Virus record (IMG/VR): IMGVR_UViG_3300037247_000749
Coordinates: 1 to 46,398 of that record
Strand: one strand, 5' to 3'
Length of the DNA stretch: 46,398 bases
Origin: a virus
The translations under genes and the position numbers were made by a program. Below are positions 1 through 7,095 of the stretch, in pieces; within the stretch, counting starts at the first letter, position 1, and each line of letters begins with the position of its first letter. Below the pieces are notes generated by a model. That model saw nothing but the letters and a program-made list of their open reading frames with translations, was not told the DNA's origin and ran no database searches.

Positions 1-127
1 GTCAAGATTAAAGGTAACTCGGCGTCTGCGCCGCTTATCTTTACTTCAAAGGAACATGTTGGTTCTCCGTTGCAGCGGTTTACCACACTCGGTTGGTTGC
101 AGAATTTCGCAGCCCAAATCCTCAATG
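1..127. repeat. Left copy of 127-bp terminal direct repeat
   Basis: The first 127 bases are identical to bases 46272-46398. The capsid reading frame crosses the junction in frame, so this is best read as the overlap of a circular assembly (127 is a common assembly k-mer length) rather than a biological terminal repeat. One copy should be removed when the genome is circularised. Confidence 0.95.
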
Positions 128-165
128 ACAACTTCGGACACGTCCTCGTGACGACAACCGCATAA
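1..165 (+). CDS. Major capsid protein, C-terminal part (continues from the right end)
   Basis: In-frame continuation of the capsid gene that starts at 45495, ending with TAA at 163-165. Bases 1-127 duplicate the right end. Joined over the circle, the gene is 942 nt and encodes 313 residues. The C-terminal part here contains FGHVLVTTTA just before the stop. See the entry at 45495 for family evidence. The split is caused only by where the circle was cut. Confidence 0.93.
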   Translation, partial: VKIKGNSASAPLIFTSKEHVGSPLQRFTTLGWLQNFAAQILNDNFGHVLVTTTA

Positions 166-186
166 ACAAAGAAAGGATAAAATATT

Positions 187-816
187 ATGAATCAAATTAA
201 AGTTGGACATTTTGAGCAAGATGGTGGCTTGATAAATCTACCTCTTGGCTTTATCCCTGATTACATCAGGCTTGTCGATTTCCATACCAACGCCAACATA
301 GATATTTATGAATGGTTCAGGAGAATGGAACAAGACCAGGCCAGTGGAAAACAAGAGGGATTCAGTATCAAGGAAGGTGTAACGGCTAACCTTGCAGACG
401 CCGGAGGTATCACGGCTTACGACACGGGTTCGCAGATACCTACGATTGAGGAATGGACAGAGGCAAGAGCAACTGCTGCAACAGCCAGAACGGCGACGGC
501 GCCGGGTACGTATATCAAGCCGACCGTAGGCAGTGCAGCCGACCGTGGTTCTATTTTTGAGTGTGTTACAGCCGGTACAGGTGGTAGCACCGAACCGACG
601 TGGCCCGATGCTGATGGCGAGAACGTAATCGACAATTCTGTCGTGTGGAAGAAAGTCAATGTAAGTCTCCAGCGTGGCGGTTATCAGGGCGTTGTTATCG
701 CAGCGGCCCTTACGGTTGATGGTCAGGAAATGTATTATTACGCAGTTCAGGCAGACCAGGTTCTTGACCACGGCGACGTAGATGGATGGACAGACGGCAT
801 CGACCCCGATGCTTAA
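187..816 (+). CDS. Structural protein, possible head decoration protein
   Basis: A 209-residue protein immediately downstream of the capsid gene with a good ribosome site (AAAGGA). The middle (about residues 108-158) has a beta-module of the type 'ECVTAGTGGSTEPTWP ... DNSVVWKKV'. The pattern AGTGG-EPTWP-G-V-D-VW recurs in phage head-decoration, tail and fibre proteins as a small surface domain. The flanking parts are not recognised. Position directly after the capsid gene favours a head decoration or minor head role, but a virion surface function is inferred from context and the module only. Confidence 0.5.
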   Translation: MNQIKVGHFEQDGGLINLPLGFIPDYIRLVDFHTNANIDIYEWFRRMEQDQASGKQEGFSIKEGVTANLADAGGITAYDTGSQIPTIEEWTEARATAATARTATAPGTYIKPTVGSAADRGSIFECVTAGTGGSTEPTWPDADGENVIDNSVVWKKVNVSLQRGGYQGVVIAAALTVDGQEMYYYAVQADQVLDHGDVDGWTDGIDPDA

Positions 817-844
817 ACAATAACTTTTTTTAAGGATTTTTACA

Positions 845-1585
845 ATGGACAAACCAAAAAATGGATTAGGACGTTACCACGAACTACAGGCTGAGGCCAA
901 AAAGTTGGGTATCTCAGCAAGTGGCAGTGCCGAACAGTTGGAAGCGGCGATTGAGGCAAAGAAAGTGACGGGCGTTAAAAAGCCGGGCCTTACACCCCAA
1001 GCTGCCGCCGAATTCGAGACAAGGATGAGGCAGGAGTTTGAGATTCAGGAAAAGATTAGGGCTGAGCGGCAAGCACAAACCGAACGTGCGTCTATCATGG
1101 CTGAATCAGAAGTGCTCAAGATAGATGTCGTTTTGCCTGAAAAGCCGACAGAGTTACAGTTAGCAAGAGCGAGACAGTTGCTTGGTATAAAGAAACTTGA
1201 GGTGAAACCATCGCCTGAGACTTTAGCTATCGAGAAGAGCAAAAGAGGGTACTATATATTTACCAACATCGAGCAGGATGACGCAGCGCACACTATCGCT
1301 ACTGGCGGTAAATATATTATACACCTCATACCCGGTCAGGTTCACGTCTTGTCGGAGTTTCATATTAGATTCTTCAGGCAAAAGGCGGTAACTCCTGTTT
1401 ACAGTCGTGTGCCGACCGGTTCAACTGTTGAGGGCCAAATGGGTGAACAATGTAAGAGGACGGGCAGTAAGCCGAGGTTCGCGTTTGACCATTTAGGCGA
1501 AGCGCCAGACGATGCCCCGTTCGGTATGGTAACTGACATGGAAATTCTTGACAAGGTTACGCCAAAAGAAGAAGTGTTAATTTAA
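845..1585 (+). CDS. Structural-region protein with N-terminal HeH/SAP-like domain
   Basis: A 246-residue protein. Residues 8-38 (RYHELQAEAKKLGIS...EQLEAAIEAK) have the helix-extension-helix look of SAP/LEM-like domains that bind nucleic acid or partner proteins and are common in phage head-neck proteins. A charged, coiled-coil-like stretch follows (about 55-130), then a globular C-terminal part beginning near GYYIFTNIEQDD. It sits between the decoration-like gene and a short ORF in the late cluster, so a minor virion or head-completion role is likely. Exact function unknown. Confidence 0.45.
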   Translation: MDKPKNGLGRYHELQAEAKKLGISASGSAEQLEAAIEAKKVTGVKKPGLTPQAAAEFETRMRQEFEIQEKIRAERQAQTERASIMAESEVLKIDVVLPEKPTELQLARARQLLGIKKLEVKPSPETLAIEKSKRGYYIFTNIEQDDAAHTIATGGKYIIHLIPGQVHVLSEFHIRFFRQKAVTPVYSRVPTGSTVEGQMGEQCKRTGSKPRFAFDHLGEAPDDAPFGMVTDMEILDKVTPKEEVLI

Positions 1586-1595
1586 GGAGCAAATA

Positions 1596-1766
1596 ATGGA
1601 ACGAGTAAGAAGAACTGAAGTCGATAGTATTGATGAGGTGGCGAAAGTCTTCAATCGTATTATCGACCATATCAACTTGAATGATGAACACAACGCAGAA
1701 GTCGATGTTCACAACGCCGAAGTTGATAAATTCAACAAATCTATTGGTATGAAAGGAGCAAAATAA
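1596..1766 (+). CDS. Small acidic hypothetical protein (56 aa)
   Basis: ATG at 1596 follows the ribosome site AAGGAGC. The ORF ends in TAATG, its stop overlapping the ATG of the next gene, a translational-coupling arrangement. The protein is helical and acidic, with a repeated HNAEVDV/HNAEVDK motif in its second half. No family recognised; coding is supported by the ribosome site and the tight spacing. Confidence 0.6.
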   Translation: MERVRRTEVDSIDEVAKVFNRIIDHINLNDEHNAEVDVHNAEVDKFNKSIGMKGAK

Positions 1767-2791
1767 TGTTCAAGAAAACGGTTTTACTAACAATAGTTTT
1801 AATGTTATGCGCTACTGCCTTTGGCGAAGTACCGCTTGCGGAAGTTAATTTTGTCAATGTTCAGGCTGGTAATTTCGACCAAACGCTAAGGCGATGGATG
1901 GGCATTCTCAATCAAGACATCGTAGAATCGTCAGGGATATGGTCGATGTTATCCGGTGGCACGGTTTATTATGTTGATGGTAACAAAACCACCGCAGGCA
2001 ATGGTACATCGTGGGATGACGCGTATAATACGCTTTCTGCCGCAATGGCCGCAAGTCATGCCAATATAGCCGTGTCTTCAAGACGGGCATTCGCGTCTCG
2101 CAACACTATATTTGTCAGGGCAGATGAGATTACTGAAGACTTAACTACTATGGCCCAAAAGACAGATATAATTGGCGTTGGCAGTAATGACGGTTATAAG
2201 AAAGCTGGCATAACAGGCACATGGATAATCCCTGATACGGTTTCGTATCTTGGTTGCCGATTCTTCAATATGATGTTCACCGATGAAGGCGCTACTGCAA
2301 TATTCGACCTTGATACACAAGGCGGTATTGAGTTCCATAATTGTTTGTTTGACGGTGGAACTTCAACTACTATTGGTTTGCAAGCTGAAGAATCTTCATG
2401 GCTTGTAGTTAATAATTGCGAGTTTTCAAGAGTTAATGTAAATCTGGGTTTTTCGGCTTCTGCGATTAAGATTGTTGATGACACTAACCGGATTTTTGGT
2501 TGCAGGATTACCAATAATATCATTATGACTGCTGGCATTGGCATAGATTGGGACGAAACTCAATCAAGTAACTGTTGGATCACCGACAATTACATAAACG
2601 CCACTGGACTAACCATTGATGAAGAAGGTGATGGTGTATTTGTCGTAAGGAACAGACTAATTACGGCTGTCGATACCAGCACTTCTACTGCTGGCTATGA
2701 TTTTAGTCTGGCTCTTGCCGCTGATAACGTACAAACCGGCAGTACCGGCGAAACCGATGAGGTACCGTTCAGGTTACAAGCTGAAGGATAA
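1766..2791 (+). CDS. Secreted right-handed beta-helix protein
   Basis: 341 residues. Residues 1-20 form a textbook Sec signal peptide: MFKK, a hydrophobic core, then ATAFG as the likely cleavage region. The mature part carries VYYVDG (67-72) and GTSWDDAY (80-87), the entry motif of many parallel beta-helix repeat proteins. A run of short repeats rich in Asn, Ile, Val and Gly follows (such as FHNCLFDGG and VVNNCEFSRV). Such folds form polysaccharide-binding or -cleaving spikes in phages. A signal peptide is unexpected for a virion protein, because assembly takes place in the cytoplasm. Either the protein is exported from the infected cell or it was acquired from a bacterial secreted adhesin. 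Confidence 0.65.
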   Translation: MFKKTVLLTIVLMLCATAFGEVPLAEVNFVNVQAGNFDQTLRRWMGILNQDIVESSGIWSMLSGGTVYYVDGNKTTAGNGTSWDDAYNTLSAAMAASHANIAVSSRRAFASRNTIFVRADEITEDLTTMAQKTDIIGVGSNDGYKKAGITGTWIIPDTVSYLGCRFFNMMFTDEGATAIFDLDTQGGIEFHNCLFDGGTSTTIGLQAEESSWLVVNNCEFSRVNVNLGFSASAIKIVDDTNRIFGCRITNNIIMTAGIGIDWDETQSSNCWITDNYINATGLTIDEEGDGVFVVRNRLITAVDTSTSTAGYDFSLALAADNVQTGSTGETDEVPFRLQAEG

Positions 2792-2806
2792 GTCGAAACA
2801 TAGGGC

Positions 2807-2834
2807 GGGGGCTTTAAAACCCCCTCTCTTTTTT
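2807..2834 (+). terminator. Putative intrinsic terminator after the beta-helix gene
   Basis: GGGGG (2807-2811) pairs with CCCCC (2820-2824) across an 8-base loop that could itself zip through TTT/AAA. A pyrimidine run ending in six Ts (2829-2834) follows. It lies 16 bases after the stop codon and could be partial, since the next genes have the same orientation. Confidence 0.5.
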
Positions 2835-2844
2835 CGAGGTTATT

Positions 2845-2932
2845 ATGGTAAGAGCACGCAAAAGCGGCCAAGGCCGAAGGTAAGTCTTTGAAGCAATTCC
2901 TCAAAGACAAGAAACCTAAGAAGGACAAGTAA
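2845..2932 (+). pseudogene. Possible frameshifted small Lys-rich ORF
   Basis: An ATG at 2845 behind GAGGT opens a frame that stops after 12 codons (MVRARKSG...). The neighbouring frame continues openly from 2852 to the TAA at 2930-2932 with a coding-like Ala/Lys-rich tail (AKAAKAEGKSLKQFLKDKK). Its stop overlaps the next ATG. Removing one A from the AAAA run at 2860-2863 would join the two into one protein of about 28 residues. It could be an assembly error, a decayed gene or nothing. Confidence 0.25.
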
Positions 2933-4023
2933 TGGTAGATACCAAAACATGGAAGCTTTCTGAAATACGGGCCTTGTTTCGAGAATTAACCGGGCGGCCT
3001 TCGACTGCGCAGATTACCGATGTTGACGTCAATAAAGAGATTAACGATTATTATGTAAATCACTTTCCATCCGATGCTAAAGTTGACAGGTTCGATATTT
3101 TTATCACACAGGCAATGTCGGCAACCGACGATGGTATTTATTCTATCGCAAGTGACATAGATAGATTAGATGACCCTGTTACTATCAATGGCAGACAGAT
3201 TGAGTTATTCAGGGACAGGGAGTTGTTTTTTGGCACTCACGACTATTATCATCGCGGCCATTTCTTGCACGGTGGTAACTTTACTGTAACAAGTTCGCAT
3301 CTCGGCATTCAATTCAAAGACGAGCAGTTTATTACCGACCCGAATCTCGCGATAGGTACGGGCGATACCGCGAAAGTCAAACACGGTGCTTTCGATTACA
3401 GAATTCAAGAAAAGTCTTATTCTAAGGCTACGAGCGAAGTAGCTCTGACCGGCGACGCTATTCCCGCTGGTTTATATGGCGCATGGTCGTTAAAGATAGA
3501 TACTGACGGAGATATTACCGTGGCGGCGGCTAACGATAACGGTACGGGTTATGCGACACCAAGGATAGCCCTTGATGCCTTGAATACATCTGATTCCGAT
3601 AGTGCCTATATGGGTTACGTTACTGTAACCAAGTCAGATGGTGCTTTTACGCCTGCTACTACTTTCTTGAGTGCAGATAACGTAACAGCCACATTTACCG
3701 ATGGTAAGTTCGAGAACAGGGGCGAACCCCTTGCCGCGCTATTATACGGTGGCAATTTATATGTTAAACCAAAACCAAATGATATATATGAATTTGAAGC
3801 CTTGTCAATCGGAGACAGACCCACCGCTTTTGCCGATGACGATGCAGTACCCGGTGACGCCAAGTGGGGGCCTTTTTTAGCTGCTGCGCCCGCTGTAATA
3901 CTTTTAGAGCGTAACGGCGAAGATGCAACAAATGCCAAAAGCGCGGCTGCAAGATATTTAAGTTCGATTCGTTCGGATAAGATTAAAAGATTATTAGGCC
4001 AAGTGGTCCAAAGAAGTTTTTAG
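2932..4023 (+). CDS. Putative head-tail adaptor (neck) protein
   Basis: 363 residues. The N-terminus (IRALFRELTGRPSTAQITD followed by VNKEINDYYVNHFP) has the helical pattern typical of gp4/tail-tubular-A type adaptors ('lxxLtGrpst.qltD..v...iN..y'). The C-terminus (RNGEDATNAKSAAARYLSSI) is the matching helical tail. The middle holds beta-rich insertions (about residues 115-290), as in adaptors with surface domains. It starts at an ATG overlapping an upstream stop and precedes the fibre and nozzle genes. This fits a dodecameric ring under the portal. Assignment rests on pattern and position. Confidence 0.5.
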   Translation: MVDTKTWKLSEIRALFRELTGRPSTAQITDVDVNKEINDYYVNHFPSDAKVDRFDIFITQAMSATDDGIYSIASDIDRLDDPVTINGRQIELFRDRELFFGTHDYYHRGHFLHGGNFTVTSSHLGIQFKDEQFITDPNLAIGTGDTAKVKHGAFDYRIQEKSYSKATSEVALTGDAIPAGLYGAWSLKIDTDGDITVAAANDNGTGYATPRIALDALNTSDSDSAYMGYVTVTKSDGAFTPATTFLSADNVTATFTDGKFENRGEPLAALLYGGNLYVKPKPNDIYEFEALSIGDRPTAFADDDAVPGDAKWGPFLAAAPAVILLERNGEDATNAKSAAARYLSSIRSDKIKRLLGQVVQRSF

Positions 4024-4030
4024 GAGTATT

Positions 4031-4795
4031 ATGCGAAAGCTTATAACTATATTCTTAGTATTATGCGTAGCCAGTGTTTCCGCTGCTATTGTAGGACAAT
4101 GGAAATTGAATGAACCTACCGGCACATCCGGTGCGGATTCTGTAAAAGACCTTATTGGCGGCAATCACGGCACTCCCGCTAAGGCTACAACAACTGTAAT
4201 CAGCCCGGTTGGTCCCGGTCAATCATTCGATGGCTCACAATGGATAACCGAGACTGACCAGATAATTGCTGATTATCCTCTTTCGATGTCGATATGGGCT
4301 AGGCAAGCTTCTAACCAAACAGCAACACTATTATCTATGTCGCTGGAGGGTTCTGCGGATGCGGCTGCTGATAGGTTTGTGGAAGTTGTCTTAAATAATG
4401 GATTTCTACGCATGGTTACAAAAGGAGGGGTTTTTGATGACAACGACCCAACGGCTTCCACGGCACTATCCTTAAACGTATGGCATCTTGTTACCGGAGT
4501 ATGGATTGACAAAGACGATAGACGGTTATATGCAGATGGTGTCTTGGTCGGTACAGCATCGGGCGAGAATGACCTTTTTCCCACTACCAACGATACATGG
4601 ACTATAGGAGCAAGGTCGGCCCAAAGTATGGTGAGCCAGAAATTCACCGGCGATTTAAGTGATGCGAGAATTCATGATACCGCTTTATCAGCAACAGACG
4701 TAAACAATTTGTACAGAGCAGGCACAGTTGGATACAGACATAGGTATAGTTCAAAAAAGAATACTGGTTTTGCACGAACAAGGGGCAGATACTAA
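4031..4795 (+). CDS. Secreted LamG/concanavalin-like lectin-fold protein
   Basis: 254 residues. Residues 1-19 are a Sec signal peptide (MRKLITIFLVLCVASVSAA). The rest is a classic LamG-like jelly-roll: VGQWKLNEPTG...DSVKDLIGGNHGT at the start, then SMSIWAR, WHLVTGVWIDKDDRRLYADG and GDLSDARIHDTALSATDV near the end. These laminin-G type 3 domains bind sugars and are abundant in secreted proteins of environmental bacteria. In a phage tail cluster it suggests a glycan-binding accessory. The cleavable signal implies export rather than simple virion assembly. Confidence 0.75.
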   Translation: MRKLITIFLVLCVASVSAAIVGQWKLNEPTGTSGADSVKDLIGGNHGTPAKATTTVISPVGPGQSFDGSQWITETDQIIADYPLSMSIWARQASNQTATLLSMSLEGSADAAADRFVEVVLNNGFLRMVTKGGVFDDNDPTASTALSLNVWHLVTGVWIDKDDRRLYADGVLVGTASGENDLFPTTNDTWTIGARSAQSMVSQKFTGDLSDARIHDTALSATDVNNLYRAGTVGYRHRYSSKKNTGFARTRGRY

Positions 4796-4810
4796 AAGAA
4801 AGGATTTATT

Positions 4811-5707
4811 ATGCGTAAGATTACAATTTTGTTAATGGTGTTGATGTTGTCGTTTGCAAGTATATATGGCGCAGAAACCGCTCTCCAGTTTGACAAAGAC
4901 AATGCACGAAAAGACCCCGGGGCGGTTCATACGGAACGGTACAGGTGGGTAATTGCAGACGAGACTACCAGTACAGGCACAGAACCTACAGACCTTGCGG
5001 TCACAGAGCGCACCTACCAATTAGTGAAAGCGGCTATAGCTACTGCGTCAAGTGGTGACGATGAGATTTCCATCTTCGATATTCCGAGGGGATGGAACGT
5101 AATTAAATTCAAAGGAATTGGCATTACAGATGGTGGAGACTATGTAAACCAGATATACCTCGGAACATTGGGCGACGGCAACAAAGACAAGGACTCTACG
5201 GGAGCTGACACTGAATTGGTTTATGCCGGTCAACTTGAGTGGGTTATAGGCACGCAGAGTTCAATCTACAGCCAGATTGCTTATACTTCAGGTGGAACAA
5301 GAACTATAGTTGCTGGCGACCTGTTGACAGGCGCAACGAGCGATGAGACCGCTACGGTAATATCAATTACATTAACAAGCGGTACTTTTGCGGGCGGAGA
5401 CGCTGCTGGCGTAATTACCGTCAGGAGTCAAAGCGGAACATTTCAATCTGAAAATCTCGATGTAACTATTGGCGGCGATGGCGATACTTTCTTGAATAAC
5501 GCTACTATAGGCGCGGATATGACAAGATTTGAGGTCGCTGACGCCGTGACCGTAACTGCTTCAGATGTAGTTAGTTCGTGGGGTTCACAAACTCCGGGCA
5601 GTAATCGTTCTGCGAATGCGTCGCTTGATGTAGAGGGCGCTGATGTAATGATTATCGTTTCTACAATAGTAGATGTCGATTCAAAGCTTTTGGTTAAGGG
5701 ATATTGA
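4811..5707 (+). CDS. Secreted beta-rich structural-region protein
   Basis: 298 residues with an N-terminal Sec signal (MRKITILLMVLMLSFASIYG). The mature part is beta-rich. Residues about 158-218 form a module (GDLLTGATSDETATV...LTSGTFAGGDAAGVITV) that recurs in phage tail and nozzle proteins. A related pattern (GAVIKGATSGVTATVASG...GTVSGTFQAGEDLQN) sits inside the large protein at 7096. The protein may be a tail accessory that contacts the nozzle. Function not known. Confidence 0.45.
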   Translation: MRKITILLMVLMLSFASIYGAETALQFDKDNARKDPGAVHTERYRWVIADETTSTGTEPTDLAVTERTYQLVKAAIATASSGDDEISIFDIPRGWNVIKFKGIGITDGGDYVNQIYLGTLGDGNKDKDSTGADTELVYAGQLEWVIGTQSSIYSQIAYTSGGTRTIVAGDLLTGATSDETATVISITLTSGTFAGGDAAGVITVRSQSGTFQSENLDVTIGGDGDTFLNNATIGADMTRFEVADAVTVTASDVVSSWGSQTPGSNRSANASLDVEGADVMIIVSTIVDVDSKLLVKGY

Positions 5708-5730
5708 CCTGGCAGGAGAAAGGAGTAATT

Positions 5731-5994
5731 ATGAAAAACAAAAAATGGTATCGTTCGTTGACAATAATCTCCCAGATAGCAATTATGTTCCTTATCGGGT
5801 TGAGTGTATGGATGCTAATGAGTATCCCTCCGCTTGATTATGACTTTTCGACTGAGGAGCTATGCGATTGGGCTTATGCAACTTCCCGAAATCAGAGGAT
5901 ATTGATACTGCAAATGCTTATCGTGAGTTTTGCGTTGGTAGGCATTTATGGCCGTAAGAGGGCGAAAGGGGGGATAGGTAAACATGAAGAATAG
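5731..5994 (+). CDS. Small two-helix membrane protein, holin candidate
   Basis: ATG at 5731 is chosen because AGGAGAAAGGAG lies just upstream; an earlier in-frame start exists but is less well placed. 87 residues: a basic N-terminus, TM1 at about 8-31, an acidic loop containing Cys, TM2 at about 57-74, and a charged tail (RKRAKGGIGKHEE). This is the layout of class II holins with both ends in the cytoplasm. It sits among tail genes rather than next to an endolysin, so other membrane roles are possible. Confidence 0.4.
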   Translation: MKNKKWYRSLTIISQIAIMFLIGLSVWMLMSIPPLDYDFSTEELCDWAYATSRNQRILILQMLIVSFALVGIYGRKRAKGGIGKHEE

Positions 5995-7072
5995 AATAAA
6001 GCAATTTATTTTAGTATCAGTAGTATTTTGTATTTTCGTGTCAGTAGTTTTTGGCGCATTCGACAGAGACAAACCGGCCTCGTCAACTTCGTTACGAAAT
6101 TCCAATCCCCAGATACTCGCTAACTGGTCTGCGTTGGAAGACGGAATAGGCAGGGAGCACAGTTTTCTTACTGGCGGGGCTGTCGCGGCACAAGGCGAAC
6201 ATACGCAGGGTTCCGCTAAAGCATTTTCGCAGGCTTCTGCGCCAACTACTCAGGTTGACGGTGGTGCATTCGCCGCTACTGACCTTGGTTCAATTTGGGT
6301 CGATACCGATGATAACGCTGTTTATATCCTGACCGCAACTACTCCTACGTGGACGGCTATCTCGACAGAAATTATTACGACATTGTTGGGCTCGGCAAGA
6401 GTTTTTGGCAGTACATTGGGCGTAACTGGCGATTTTGCGGTCAATACAAATAAGTTTACAATAGCGGCCGCAAGCGGAAACACTCTTGTTGCAGGAACAT
6501 TTGAAAGCACGGGTGTTACTACGTTAGCAGATGCTTCGGTTACAAAGACTACTGCCGCCCCTGGTGCTGATGCACAGATAGCCAACAAGAAATATGTTGA
6601 TGACACGCCGCACACAGGGGGTTCTGTTCAAGTTGTTAATACTCAAACAGGAGCAGTAGCAACTGGAACAACAATAATGCCTTTCGATGATACAATCCCT
6701 CAGAATACCGAAGGTGATGAGTATATGACTCTTGCTATCACACCAACTAATGCCAGCAACAAATTGAAAATAGAGATTATCGGTCATTTTTCAGAAAATA
6801 CAGGAGGTAACACCATTATAACAATGGCGTTGTTCCAAGATGCAACAGCTGGAGCTTTGGCTGGCACTTTTAGTCAGAATGGCACAACCTTTCCTGAGCC
6901 TTCTATGCACTTCACACACTTTATGGCCGCAGGGACTACAGGTGAGACTACATTCAAAGTGAGAGCAGGCAGAAATTCATCAGGGACTACAACTTTTAAT
7001 GGTGTAGATGGTGCAAGAAAACTTGGCGGTGTAACATCTTCAAGTATAACAATAACTGAAATAAAGACGTGA
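5984..7072 (+). CDS. Fibre-like protein with signal peptide and C1q-like head
   Basis: 362 residues starting with a Sec-type signal (MKNRIKQFILVSVVFCIF, ending in VVFG). Near residue 200 is ANKKYVDD, a motif widely shared by phage tail fibres and present again in the 1059-residue fibre at 9489. The last 140 residues (MPFDDTIPQNTEGDEYMTL...NKLKIEIIGH...GGVTSSSITITEIKT) match the compact beta-sandwich, C1q/TNF-like heads that end many phage fibres and bind receptors. It overlaps the preceding membrane gene by 11 bases. The signal on a fibre is odd. Confidence 0.6.
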   Translation: MKNRIKQFILVSVVFCIFVSVVFGAFDRDKPASSTSLRNSNPQILANWSALEDGIGREHSFLTGGAVAAQGEHTQGSAKAFSQASAPTTQVDGGAFAATDLGSIWVDTDDNAVYILTATTPTWTAISTEIITTLLGSARVFGSTLGVTGDFAVNTNKFTIAAASGNTLVAGTFESTGVTTLADASVTKTTAAPGADAQIANKKYVDDTPHTGGSVQVVNTQTGAVATGTTIMPFDDTIPQNTEGDEYMTLAITPTNASNKLKIEIIGHFSENTGGNTIITMALFQDATAGALAGTFSQNGTTFPEPSMHFTHFMAAGTTGETTFKVRAGRNSSGTTTFNGVDGARKLGGVTSSSITITEIKT

Positions 7073-7095
7073 TGTTAATTTGTGAATTAGATTAA

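Noticed and set aside
1-127. Terminal repeat as a packaging end
   Set aside because: 127 bases equals a standard assembly overlap, and the capsid gene runs through it without interruption; biological direct terminal repeats are usually longer and intergenic.
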